Shown here: piece after piece, positions 52,811-61,189 of the stretch
Layout: every line of letters begins with the position of its first letter
Position numbering within the stretch: position 1 is the first letter of the stretch
Assembly: GCF_013371085.1 (NCBI RefSeq)
Contig: NZ_JABWCV010000005.1
Location: forward strand, 186,001-250,000
Length of the DNA: 64,000 bases
From: Vreelandella maris
GTDB taxonomy: Bacteria; Pseudomonadota; Gammaproteobacteria; Pseudomonadales; Halomonadaceae
Direction: 5' to 3'
Translations under genes and position numbers: made by a program
Notes under the pieces: generated by a model
What the model saw: the letters and a program-made list of their open reading frames with translations, nothing else
What the model was told of the DNA's origin: nothing
Database searches by the model: none

Positions 52811-53008
52811 TTATGCATAGCCTACCCGCTTTTCTTCCCATGCATAGATATCACTTGTACGCCACTTTGATTCAGAACCGTGACCGCCACGCATGACAGG
52901 CTTAGGAAATCCTTTTTCGTGCTGCCAGAGGTTGAGGGTGCGTGTAGACCGTCCGTAGCGCTCGCATAACTGTTTGGTGCCTATTAATTCTGGAAGCATA
53001 AAACCCAC
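52811..53008 (-). CDS. AlpA-like HTH protein, paralogue B
   Basis: 65 residues: ELIGTKQLCERYGRSTRTLNLWQHEKGFPKPVMRGGHGSESKWRTSDIYAWEEKRV. Compared with paralogue A, the pattern LC-RYxRSxxTLxxWQxxKGFPKPVxxGGHGxESxWRxSDxxAWE is shared, so these arose by duplication. It is the last gene before attR, reading inward. Confidence 0.85.
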   Translation of the reverse strand: MGFMLPELIGTKQLCERYGRSTRTLNLWQHEKGFPKPVMRGGHGSESKWRTSDIYAWEEKRVGYA

Positions 53009-53203
53009 TTAAGTTGTGCATTCAAATCTAGCTGACGAACAGCAAGCCCAGCATTGCGATGCTCCAAAATTGTGAAAGTTTCATATCAGGATATCGGGAA
53101 AATACATCTAACCAACTGACAAATGGTATGCGATAAGGTATGCGGAAGATTTTTAAAATAAATTAAAATTATAATTATCAATATCTTAGGTGGTAGGTTG
53201 TGA

Positions 53204-53220
53204 TCCTGCCAGGGACGCCA
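53204..53220 (+). repeat. attR core (17-bp direct repeat)
   Basis: Exact copy of the tRNA-Arg 3' end (TCCTGCCAGGGACGCCA) not attached to a tRNA. It marks the right end of the element. The surrounding gap 53009-53505 is AT-rich to its left; nothing else is seen in it. Confidence 0.9.
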
Positions 53221-53505
53221 ATGAAATCAGTTGCTTAGCGATATATATTTCTTGGTATTTTGCTTTTTTTGTTTTGCCCCCACAAGCGCCCTCACAAAAA
53301 ACGCTCGCTGCAGCACCGCACCAGTTACCTATTCCCGGCCATCAGCAGTCTATTAGCGAGACCAATGCAGAGACCTGTTGCTTCAGCAAAGGCATCGCTA
53401 TCCATGGTTGAGTAAGTGATCGAGTAGTTCCAGGTTTTACGGCGTTAGAAAAATTTCGATTAGTACTGCAATGCACATGCCATCCCACTTAGCAATCAAG
53501 GCCAT

Positions 53506-54380
53506 ATGATCAACCAAATTAGCCAGATACTGGAGGTCCGCCGCGACGCCGTATCACGATGACTCAAACAATGGGAAGCGTCAGGCCTCGATGGATTGAT
53601 CGACAAGCCCCGCAGTGGTCGCACGCCCGTCTTGGACGAGAGCGATCATCAGCGACTGCAGGAGCTCGTCGCCGAATAGTCTCACCAGATTCGATCTTTG
53701 CAGGCTCGTTTTAAAGAAGAGACGGGCAAGACCAGCACAGTGACCCTTCGCCAAGCGTTGAAAAAAATGACTTCAGCTTCAAACGTATCCGGCACTCACT
53801 CAAAGCGCTGCGTGACGAGGCGGATTTCCGAAACACCCAAGGCCTCCTCAGGGCACTTCATCAGCAGGAGGGCCAGGATGAGCATGAGCTCTATTACTTT
53901 GATGAGTCGGGTTTTTCACAATCGTCGTCGGTACCCTATGCGTGGAGTCCCATCGGGCAACCTTGCGAGGTGACCGCCTACTCACACAGCCGAAGGCTGA
54001 ACGTATTGGGGTTACTCAGCCGTGCTAGAAATTGATCTACCGCACCACTACCGGGTCAGTGACCACCGAGACGGTCATTGAAGCGTTTGACCAGTTTGTG
54101 TAGTACAGAAAAACTGGATACCTTCGCTGTTGTGGTGCTCGACAACGCCAGCATGCATCGCTCGCAGGCCTTCAGGCAGAAAATAGTCGAGTGGCTGTCG
54201 CACTGTGTGTATCTGGTTTACCTATCGGCCTACTCGCCGGAACTGAATCTGATTGAGATACTGTGGCGTCAGATGAAGTACGCATGGCTTAGTGCTTACC
54301 TTTCATTTGATCACCTCTGTGCAGAGGTGCACCGGCTGTTGGGTAGCTATGGAGCTGATCACGCGATTAATTTTGAATAA
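53506..54380 (+). pseudogene. IS630-family transposase, decayed
   Basis: Joined frames read MINQISQILEVRRDAVSR-stop-LKQWEASGLDGLIDKPRSGRTP, stop, KALRDEADFRNTQG, YFDESGFSQSSSVPYAWSPIGQ and a last part VVLDNASMHRSQAF, LSAYSPELNLIEILWRQMKYAWL. The DDE residues sit in YFDES, LDNAS and NLIE. At least two in-frame stops (TGA at 53554 region, TAG near 53678) and shifts near 53770 and 54030 make it inactive. It lies outside the element, beyond attR; the true 5' end may be slightly upstream. Confidence 0.85.
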
Positions 54381-54501
54381 GCACTTACTAGCCTATCTTG
54401 CGCCGACTTCGCCCAGCGTGTCACAACAATGGCCCGGAAATGTTGGATGAAAATAATAGGTCTGATCGGTGGGGGGTGCTTTGGAAATATAAACAGATTT
54501 A

Positions 54502-55377
54502 CTACGCGCCTAGATGTAGGCATTCAATGCCATTATGGTCGGTAACAACTGCTTCCAGCGCTTGGCAAAATGCTTGAAAGGCTTCACTGGAATGACCAGG
54601 GCGCTGGTGAAGCTCTATTTCCACATGCCCAAGATCAGGTAATCCATCGGCTTCTGTCACGATACGGCAACCTGGCGGAACACTGCGCGGTGTCTTAACG
54701 GTTAGCGCAAGCCCATTTTGCACAGGGACATTAATGCCGGTCGGGGATTGGCTAATGTAGCGAAGCTCCCAGGGTTTTTCCTCACGTCCGAGTGCTGACA
54801 ACGCATGCGCACGAAAAATGCAGCCTTCGGGGTTTAAGGCCAATGGAAGTATTGGCCATTGAGCCAACGGGACATGTTCAGCAATCACCCACACCATCGG
54901 CTCCCAACCGAGTAGTTGCCCTGATTGAGTGGGCTTATGTCTTACCGACAGCACAACATCCAGCAGCCCTTCCTGAAAGCGCTTCACCATCGCGTCGCTG
55001 ATATCGCACTGTACCTCTAACTGAATATGGGGAAACTGGGCCGAAAAGCGTGGCAATAGATCTGGCAAGTAGGTAGCCGCTTGTTCTTCAGAGATGCCTA
55101 GTCGAATAATTTCGCCATGTGTCCCTCCTTTAAGTAAGTCTTTGGCTTCATCTTCTAACTTGAGTATGTGGCGTGCGTAGGGCAGCAAACGCTCTCCGGC
55201 GGCCGTTAGCAACACGCTACGGCTAGTGCGCTCAAAGAGTGACTGCCGCATCTGATCCTCAAGACGCTTTATTTGCAGGCTCATCGCTGATTGGGTTCGA
55301 TGCAACACCTTACCGGCGGCACTAAACCCTTGGCATTCCGCCACGGTGACAAAGGCGCGAAGTAAATCCGTATCCAT
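54502..55377 (-). CDS. LysR family transcriptional regulator
   Basis: 291 residues: N-terminal winged HTH (LLRAFVTVAECQGFSAAGKVLHRTQSAMSLQIKRLEDQM) and a C-terminal effector-binding domain. It is divergent from the 2OG oxygenase gene with about 140 bp between the start codons, the common arrangement in which LysR controls the neighbouring operon. The probable inducer is the substrate or an intermediate of the oxygenase/M24/dehydrogenase pathway. Confidence 0.9.
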   Translation of the reverse strand: MDTDLLRAFVTVAECQGFSAAGKVLHRTQSAMSLQIKRLEDQMRQSLFERTSRSVLLTAAGERLLPYARHILKLEDEAKDLLKGGTHGEIIRLGISEEQAATYLPDLLPRFSAQFPHIQLEVQCDISDAMVKRFQEGLLDVVLSVRHKPTQSGQLLGWEPMVWVIAEHVPLAQWPILPLALNPEGCIFRAHALSALGREEKPWELRYISQSPTGINVPVQNGLALTVKTPRSVPPGCRIVTEADGLPDLGHVEIELHQRPGHSSEAFQAFCQALEAVVTDHNGIECLHLGA

Positions 55378-55515
55378 AATTCATGAGCCTTTTAAATGGG
55401 TCGTATCTCAACTATTCATTTCTATTATGAGTTATCCATCACTACCCTGTCCAAAACGTTATTCAACGTGACCTTATCCAACAGACTATTCGTTAATTCG
55501 ACAGGAGTATTTTTC

Positions 55516-56397
55516 ATGCAAGCGACTACGGTTGCTCCATCGGCGAATACATTAGATGGCCTTATCGATCTCAAAACGTATCCCATTGATGCGCTGGACA
55601 GCGACACTGGGCGTGCGTTAATCGCACAGTGTCGCTGTCAGCTAGGTGAGGATGGCTGCGTCGTGCTTAAAAATTTTGTTCCTGAGGAGGCACTAGCACG
55701 TCTTGAGCGGGAAACAGAGCGGCTGTCGCCGGATGCTCATTACAACCAAACGGAGACGAACCCGTATAACAGTGAAGGAGACCCTTCATTGCCGGCCACG
55801 CATCCCAAAAATCGCTTTGACGATCGCACGAATGGTTTTGTGGCAGGGGATCGTATCGGTAGTGACACTATAATCCGGCAAGTGTATGAAAACCCAGAAT
55901 TTCAACGCTTTATTGGGGCCGTAGTGGGAATGGAAAAAATTCACCAGTACGCCGACCCGTTGGCGGACTTAGTGGTAAATGTGTTGCGTGAGGGCTGCCA
56001 GCACCCTTGGCACTATGACACCAACGAGTTCATTGTCACGATGATGACGCGTCAATCTCATGATGGCGGCCGTTTCGAGTACGCGCCGGGGATCCGTAGC
56101 CCTGAAGGTGAAAACTTCGAAGACGTTGAGAGAGTCATCGACGGGGATCGCTCACAACTGAAAACCCTTGATCTTCAACCGGGTGACTTACAGGTGTTCT
56201 TTGGTCGCTACTCTCTCCACCGAGTGACGCCGGTTGAGGGTGATAAAGAGCGCCACACTGTCATTTTTGCCTACGCCAAAGAGCCAGGCTTTGTGGGTCG
56301 GCCGGAACGTGCTCAGCGCATCTTTGGCCGCATGGCGCCAGTTCATGAACAAATCCTTAAAGACGGCATGCAGCGTAGCGATAGCCTAGCAGACTAG
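55516..56397 (+). CDS. 2-oxoglutarate/Fe(II)-dependent oxygenase (ArpA/HalD-like)
   Basis: 293 residues from ATG 55516, with AGGAG upstream; a longer GTG/ATG frame to 55396 is unlikely. The facial triad is visible as His166-x-Asp168 (HPWHYDTNEF) and His235 (SLHRVTP), with 2OG-binding Arg in ERHTVIFAYAKEPG. The intact HxD acid points to hydroxylation rather than halogenation. The sequence resembles ArpA-type regulators/oxygenases. First gene of a three-gene operon; it probably hydroxylates the starting substrate. Confidence 0.8.
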   Translation: MQATTVAPSANTLDGLIDLKTYPIDALDSDTGRALIAQCRCQLGEDGCVVLKNFVPEEALARLERETERLSPDAHYNQTETNPYNSEGDPSLPATHPKNRFDDRTNGFVAGDRIGSDTIIRQVYENPEFQRFIGAVVGMEKIHQYADPLADLVVNVLREGCQHPWHYDTNEFIVTMMTRQSHDGGRFEYAPGIRSPEGENFEDVERVIDGDRSQLKTLDLQPGDLQVFFGRYSLHRVTPVEGDKERHTVIFAYAKEPGFVGRPERAQRIFGRMAPVHEQILKDGMQRSDSLAD

Positions 56398-56441
56398 GAG
56401 TGTTCCCCACGACTCCAACCAACCTTGAGGCGAGAGATACC

Positions 56442-57716
56442 ATGAGTATTGTCGAAAGCGAAAATCTTACCGATAACGAACCTGATCAGATTCCAGTGGT
56501 GCCGTCGGCGCCGATGGCGAACGGCGATAGTATCCCCACCGCCTTTGATCCTAAACAGCTGCGCGCTGGTCGGCTTCAGCGTCTGCGTGCCATGATGGCG
56601 GAAGAAGGGTATGCGGCACTGGTGCTGTTTGACCCGAATAACCAGCGCTACGCGACAGGGTCGCGCAATATGTTTGGTTACTTCCTGCGTAACTCCACGC
56701 GATACGTTTATGTACCGCTGGAAGGGCCAATCATTTTATTTGAGTATCCCGGCAGCGCGCACGTCTCCACCTGGCTTGAGACCATTGATGAGGCGCGCAC
56801 CTCTAAGGTGGTGTGGTCAGCGGTGAATCAACGCGATGGCATGTCGTCTGACCCCTTTGGTGTGGAGATTGCCGAACTGGTTAAGGAACACGGCAGGGGT
56901 AATAAGAAAGTAGGCCTTGACCGTTGCGCACTTAATCTAGCGCGTGCATTGGAAGCACAGGGGCTTGATGTCTACGATTGCATGCAGGATACGTTGCACT
57001 GTCGACGCATCAAAACGCCTGAAGAAATTGCTTGTTTGGCTCAGTCGATGGCCGCCAGTGAAGCCGCCGTGGCGGAAGTCGAAGCCGCGATTAAACCGGG
57101 CATTACTGAAAACGAGTTGTTTGCGATCATATACGGCGAAGTGATCAGAGGCGGGGGCGAGTTTATCGAAACCCGACTTCTCTCTTCTGGGCCGCGTACA
57201 AACCCTTGGTTTAACGAAGCCAGTGACCGCAAAATTCGCCCTGGCGAGCTGGTCGCGCTGGATACCGATACCATCGGTTGCCACGGTTACTACTCAGATT
57301 TCTCGCGCACGTTCCACGTTGGGCCAGGCAAACCTTCGGCCTATCAGCGTGAGATATATCGCATGGCGTACGACCAGGTACACCACAACATGGGCTTGCT
57401 TAAGCCGGGCATGAGCTACCGTGAAATTGCCGATAAAGCCTGGAAAATTCCCGAGCGCTTTATCGACCGTCGCTACCCATCGATCATTCATGGGGTGGGG
57501 ATGCATGGTGAAACGCCGCTGGTCGCCCACCATATGGATTTCGATAGGTTCTCCAAAGACGGTGTTCTAGAGCCAGGCATGGTGGTGTCGGTCGAAAGTT
57601 ATATCGGCGAGGTCGGCGCGGCTGATGGTGTCAAACTCGAAGAAGAGGTATTGATTACCGAGACTGGTATCGAAAAGCTCTCACGCTACCCCTTCAACGA
57701 CGAGCTGCTAAAATAA
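56442..57716 (+). CDS. M24-family enzyme, DddP-like
   Basis: 424 residues from ATG 56442 (GAGGCGAGAG upstream; GTG 56400 possible). Pita-bread fold with all expected metal ligands: DTDTIG and YSDFSRT (three Asp), His in IHGVGMHG, Glu in VVSVESY and KLEEEVLI. The segments FIETRLLSSGPRTNPWF, LVALDTDTIGCHGYYSDFSRTF and GVKLEEEVLITETGIEKLSRYPF resemble, as I remember it, the DMSP lyase DddP more than prolidases. But the Asp proposed as catalytic base in DddP, six residues after the metal His, is Gly here. So a different substrate is likely. Confidence 0.8.
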   Translation: MSIVESENLTDNEPDQIPVVPSAPMANGDSIPTAFDPKQLRAGRLQRLRAMMAEEGYAALVLFDPNNQRYATGSRNMFGYFLRNSTRYVYVPLEGPIILFEYPGSAHVSTWLETIDEARTSKVVWSAVNQRDGMSSDPFGVEIAELVKEHGRGNKKVGLDRCALNLARALEAQGLDVYDCMQDTLHCRRIKTPEEIACLAQSMAASEAAVAEVEAAIKPGITENELFAIIYGEVIRGGGEFIETRLLSSGPRTNPWFNEASDRKIRPGELVALDTDTIGCHGYYSDFSRTFHVGPGKPSAYQREIYRMAYDQVHHNMGLLKPGMSYREIADKAWKIPERFIDRRYPSIIHGVGMHGETPLVAHHMDFDRFSKDGVLEPGMVVSVESYIGEVGAADGVKLEEEVLITETGIEKLSRYPFNDELLK

Positions 57717-57730
57717 GGAAGTGTAATCCC

Positions 57731-59236
57731 GTGATTGATTCATCGCTGACGACTGTTCCCCACTGGATAGGAGGGGACCCCGTAGAAGCAGCTCGTTACT
57801 TACCCGTGGTAGATCCAGCATTTGGTAAAACGGTGCGCCAAGTGGCAATGGCGGACACGCAAACGGTCAACTCAGCCGTCAACATGGCGCTAACGGCGTA
57901 TCCCACTTGGCGTGATATGCCGCCTAGCAAACGCGTACAGGTCATGTATCGCTTCAAAATGCTGTTAGAACGTGATGCTGAGGCGCTGTGTAAGCTGATT
58001 AGCGAAGAACATGGCAAAGTGTTGGAAGATGCCATGGGAGAACTCAAGCGTGGCATTGAAAACGTCGAATACGCATGCGGTATTCCTGAGCTATTAAAGG
58101 GCGAGTATTCCCATAACGCTGGACCGGGTATTGATACGTGGTCAAACCATCAGCCGGTGGGGATTGTCGCGGGCATCACACCGTTCAACTTTCCCACGAT
58201 GGTGCCGCTATGGATGTTCCCCATAGCGATTGCGTGTGGCAACTGTTTTATTTTAAAACCGTCAGAGCAAGTGCCCTCCGTGGCGATCAAAATGGCGGAG
58301 CTACTTAAAGAAGCAGGCCTGCCAGCCGGTGTGTTTAGCGTCGTACAAGGAGACCGTGAGGCCGCCGATGCGCTCATCGAACATCCAAAGGTTAAAGCGC
58401 TGTCGTTCGTTGGTTCTACGCCGGTAGCCAAAGCAATATACGAGCGTGGTGCCAGCCTGGGTAAGCGCGTGCAAGCATTAGGTGGGGCGAAAAATCATGC
58501 GGTCATACTGCCTGATGCTGACCTTGAGAATGCGGCTAATACCTTGATTGGTGCCGCTTATGGTAGCGCTGGTGAACGCTGCATGGCGATTTCGGTGGTT
58601 GTTTGTGTGGGAAATCAAACCGCTGATGTGTTGGTAGACAAGATTGCTGAAAAAGCGAAGCATCTCAATATTGGACCCGGAACAGAGTCGGGGTTGGATA
58701 TGGGCGCGTTGGTGAACCAAGCCCACCGTGATCGGGTGGCAGGTTATATCGGTCAAGGCGAATCAGCCGGTGCGGTATTAAGACTCGATGGTCGCAAACA
58801 TCCGCTAGTGGAAAACGCCCCTGGCTACTTTATGGGCGCGACGCTATTTGACCACGTCACTTCAGCGATGCGTATTTACCAAGATGAGATTTTTGGCCCC
58901 GTCTTGTGTGTCGTTCGCGTGGATGACTTTGATCAAGCCGTTGAACTCATAAATGCTCACCAGTATGGAAATGGCACCTGCTTGTTTACCCGCGCTGGTG
59001 AAGCAGCACGCCGCTTCACCGATGAGGTTGAGGTCGGCATGGTAGGCATTAATGTGCCGCTACCCGTACCGGTAGCCTTTCATAGCTTTGGTGGGTGGAA
59101 AGAGTCATTGTTTGGCGATTTGCACGCCTATGGGCCCGACGCAGTGCGCTTTTACACTCGGCGTAAGGCGATTTCACAGCGTTGGCCGACGGAAAGTGCC
59201 CAAGAGTCGGCACAGTTTAGCTTTCCCTCCAACTGA
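57731..59236 (+). CDS. CoA-acylating methylmalonate/malonate-semialdehyde dehydrogenase
   Basis: 501 residues, GTG start, AAGGAAG site 9 bases upstream. ALDH fold: IVAGITPFNFPTMVPLWMFP (cofactor), SFVGSTPVAKAIYERGA, LGGAKNHAVILPDADLENA, catalytic Cys in GSAGERCMAISV, and NVPLPVPVAFHSFGGWKESLFGDLH near the end. This pattern marks the MmsA/IolA/DddC group, which converts methylmalonate or malonate semialdehyde to propionyl- or acetyl-CoA. It starts 14 nt after the M24 gene, so it probably finishes the pathway of that operon. Confidence 0.92.
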   Translation: MIDSSLTTVPHWIGGDPVEAARYLPVVDPAFGKTVRQVAMADTQTVNSAVNMALTAYPTWRDMPPSKRVQVMYRFKMLLERDAEALCKLISEEHGKVLEDAMGELKRGIENVEYACGIPELLKGEYSHNAGPGIDTWSNHQPVGIVAGITPFNFPTMVPLWMFPIAIACGNCFILKPSEQVPSVAIKMAELLKEAGLPAGVFSVVQGDREAADALIEHPKVKALSFVGSTPVAKAIYERGASLGKRVQALGGAKNHAVILPDADLENAANTLIGAAYGSAGERCMAISVVVCVGNQTADVLVDKIAEKAKHLNIGPGTESGLDMGALVNQAHRDRVAGYIGQGESAGAVLRLDGRKHPLVENAPGYFMGATLFDHVTSAMRIYQDEIFGPVLCVVRVDDFDQAVELINAHQYGNGTCLFTRAGEAARRFTDEVEVGMVGINVPLPVPVAFHSFGGWKESLFGDLHAYGPDAVRFYTRRKAISQRWPTESAQESAQFSFPSN

Positions 59237-59253
59237 ACCTATCTTATACCCCC

Positions 59254-59282
59254 CACCCGCCGGATACTTCCTCTGGCGGGTG
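59254..59282. terminator. Hairpin between convergent operons
   Basis: CACCCGCC (59254-59261) and GGCGGGTG (59275-59282) form an 8-bp stem with a possible small GGA-TACT-TCC inner hairpin. No T tract, but its position between two converging genes 58 nt apart suits shared transcription termination. Confidence 0.5.
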
Positions 59283-59294
59283 AGCTTGGCCGTA

Positions 59295-60149
59295 CTAGCG
59301 ATACCCCGCCATAAGCTCCCTGACCAGAGGTGTATCCGCATCACGATGTGTGGGTAATTCAAAGCGTGCTTTGGCAATCGCGGTGCGGGAAAGATCCGCC
59401 ATAATCAGCACCTCTTCATCGTTGGCCTGCGCAAGCGTCTCACCACTCGGGCCGAGAATACGCGAGCCGCCCCAGAAGTGGCTGTCACCCTCCGGCCCAA
59501 AGCGATTCGCCATAATGACCGGTGTGCCATAGGTCATGGCGTAAAACCGCGTATTCAACGCCCAATTTTCTTCATTGGAAAAGTCCTCGCTGACGATGCC
59601 GCTAGCTGAATTAATCGGCGCGCAAAGCACCGTTGGGCGGGCGAGCAGGGCGGCATGCACTAACGCTGGGTTCCATAAGTCGGCACAAATCAGCTGAGTG
59701 GCAGACCAGCCAGGGCAAATATCGGTATGCGTGAGTTCACTGCCATGGGTAAACCACTTGCCTTCTTCCAGCCCGCCATAGGTGGGCAGATTGAGCTTGC
59801 GATGCACGCCCATTAGCTGGCCGTGCTGAAAGATGGCCAGCGCATTGTAGTACTCGCCGGGGCTCGCCTCTTCGACAAAACCAACCACGACCTGCATAGA
59901 ACCACAGGCATTGGCTAGCATTTTAAGGCGTGGGTCTTCCAAGGGCATCGCCACCTGCATCACTTGGTTTGCTAGGCGATAACCTGTCAATGACAACTCG
60001 GGGAATACCAGCAATTCCACCCCTTTACGCTTCGCCTCGGCAATTAGCGACAAATGGCGGTCGATATTGGCATCCAACTCACCCAATGTTGTATTGATCT
60101 GCGCGGCACCGACACGAAGCTTGTCTTGATAATGCATTGGTGTCCCCAT
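59295..60149 (-). CDS. Carbon-nitrogen hydrolase (nitrilase superfamily amidase)
   Basis: 284 residues with the nitrilase triad: Glu51 in VFPELSLTGY, Lys118 in HRKLNLPTYG, Cys155 in LICADLWNP. It should hydrolyse an amide or carbamoyl group and probably forms multimers. An alternative ATG is four codons in (60137). It lies after the OpuC-type binding proteins on the same strand but is separated by a terminator (60154-60178), so it may be partly uncoupled. Probably acts on the imported osmolyte or its product. Confidence 0.85.
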   Translation of the reverse strand: MGTPMHYQDKLRVGAAQINTTLGELDANIDRHLSLIAEAKRKGVELLVFPELSLTGYRLANQVMQVAMPLEDPRLKMLANACGSMQVVVGFVEEASPGEYYNALAIFQHGQLMGVHRKLNLPTYGGLEEGKWFTHGSELTHTDICPGWSATQLICADLWNPALVHAALLARPTVLCAPINSASGIVSEDFSNEENWALNTRFYAMTYGTPVIMANRFGPEGDSHFWGGSRILGPSGETLAQANDEEVLIMADLSRTAIAKARFELPTHRDADTPLVRELMAGYR

Positions 60150-60153
60150 TGAA

Positions 60154-60178
60154 AAAGCCGCTCAAATGGAGCGGCTTT
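60154..60178 (-). terminator. Intrinsic terminator between binding protein and amidase
   Basis: AAAGCCGCTC and GAGCGGCTTT form a 10-bp stem with a 5-nt loop. Reading on the minus strand it is followed by TTTTC, right before the amidase start. It would reduce amidase expression relative to the transporter genes. Confidence 0.75.
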
Positions 60179-60234
60179 GCTGTGATGTGATGGCAAGGCA
60201 TTATGCCAGCGCCATGGACATGTGCCTAGCAGTG

Positions 60235-61119
60235 TTAGAGGAGGTCATTCTCGGCTAGGAAGCTCTCTGCCACGTCTTCGATTGACTCGCGCTCAACATC
60301 GACGTGGGCGTTGAGTTCAGCCATGGTCGCGTCGTTCAGCAGCGCCGAGAGGCGATTCATCTGGTCGGCAAGCTCAGGGTGGGCTTCCAGGGTTTCCTGA
60401 CGCACCACCGGGGTGAGTGCGTAATCGGGGAAAAATGCCTTGTCATCTTCCAGTACCGTCAGATCCAGCGCTGGAATGCGACCGTTGGTGGCGGTGGTCA
60501 TGGCCACATCAACCTCTTCATCATCCAGTGCGGACAAGGTGAGTCCCTGATCCATGCGTGAAACGTTGCGCCGGCCGAATTCGAAGCCGTAGGTTTCCTG
60601 CATCGGGCGTAGGCCATCGTCACGGGCATAGAAGGTGGCGTTGGAGGCCAGTGTCAGCGCGTTACCTTCGTTGATTACCCGTGCCAAATCGGAGATGCTG
60701 GTGATGCCCAGCGATTCAGCGTGGTTCTCGCGCATGGCCAGCGCGTAAGTGTTGTTCGCGTCGGAAGGGGCGAGCCAAACCAGCCCTTTCTCAGCATCCA
60801 ATTGCTTGACGCGCTCATAGGTCGCCTCAGGGGAGAGCTTCTCTTCCACTTTGTTGTAGCTGATCAGCGAGGTACCCGTGTATTCCCAGTAAAGGTCGAT
60901 CTGGCCATTTTCCTGGGCTTGACGCAACACTGAAGTCCCCATACCCGACCGTTCGTCGACATCGTAGCCTTTACCTTCTAGATACTGACTGGTCATGGAG
61001 GCCAGGATCAGCTGTTCGGTAAAGTTTTTGCCGCCCACATTGAGAGTCTCGGCCTGCGCGAGGCCAGCAAAGGAAAGAGCGAATGCGGATAGCGCCAGGG
61101 CTTTCAGTTTGGTTTTCAT
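60235..61119 (-). CDS. OpuC/OsmF-type binding protein, second copy
   Basis: 294 residues from ATG 61119: signal peptide [23 protein letters not shown], then ETLNVGGKNFTEQLILASMTSQYLEGKGYDVDERSGMGTSVLRQAQENGQIDLYWEYTGTSL. This is the quaternary-amine (betaine/choline-type) binding family. It is the same length as the next gene upstream and shares whole stretches with it, so it is a tandem duplicate. It likely widens ligand range of the ABC transporter. AGGATATTC site; lies 70 nt after its paralogue. Confidence 0.9.
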   Translation of the reverse strand: MKTKLKALALSAFALSFAGLAQAETLNVGGKNFTEQLILASMTSQYLEGKGYDVDERSGMGTSVLRQAQENGQIDLYWEYTGTSLISYNKVEEKLSPEATYERVKQLDAEKGLVWLAPSDANNTYALAMRENHAESLGITSISDLARVINEGNALTLASNATFYARDDGLRPMQETYGFEFGRRNVSRMDQGLTLSALDDEEVDVAMTTATNGRIPALDLTVLEDDKAFFPDYALTPVVRQETLEAHPELADQMNRLSALLNDATMAELNAHVDVERESIEDVAESFLAENDLL

Positions 61120-61189
61120 GAATATCCTCGGAGTCGGGTGAGTAGGGTAGGCCGCCCCTAGGTAGCTGGGGCGGTAACTCGAGCAATAG

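Larger units (their letters stand above)
30403..53220 (+). mobile_element. P4-like integrative element / phage satellite in tRNA-Arg
   Basis: A 22.8-kb insertion bounded by a 17-bp repeat of the tRNA 3' end, with a tyrosine integrase next to attL. Its contents fit a P4-type satellite: AlpA regulators, a C4/CI-type immunity RNA, a primase-helicase operon, iterons, a superinfection-immunity-like protein and cargo. No capsid, portal or terminase gene was recognised; the only structural-looking gene is a tape-measure protein. An amber-mutated excisionase-like gene and truncated reading frames around the tape measure show some decay in the right half. Confidence 0.9.

Noticed and set aside
53506..54380. 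IS630-type transposase as part of the tRNA-Arg element
   Set aside because: It lies beyond the exact attR repeat, so it is outside the element, and it is inactivated by stops and frameshifts.
56442..57716. Ectoine hydrolase DoeA, the other M24 enzyme expected in Halomonas
   Set aside because: The FIETRLLSSGPRTNPWF and C-terminal segments resemble DddP-type proteins, and no DoeB deacetylase or ectoine genes are adjacent.
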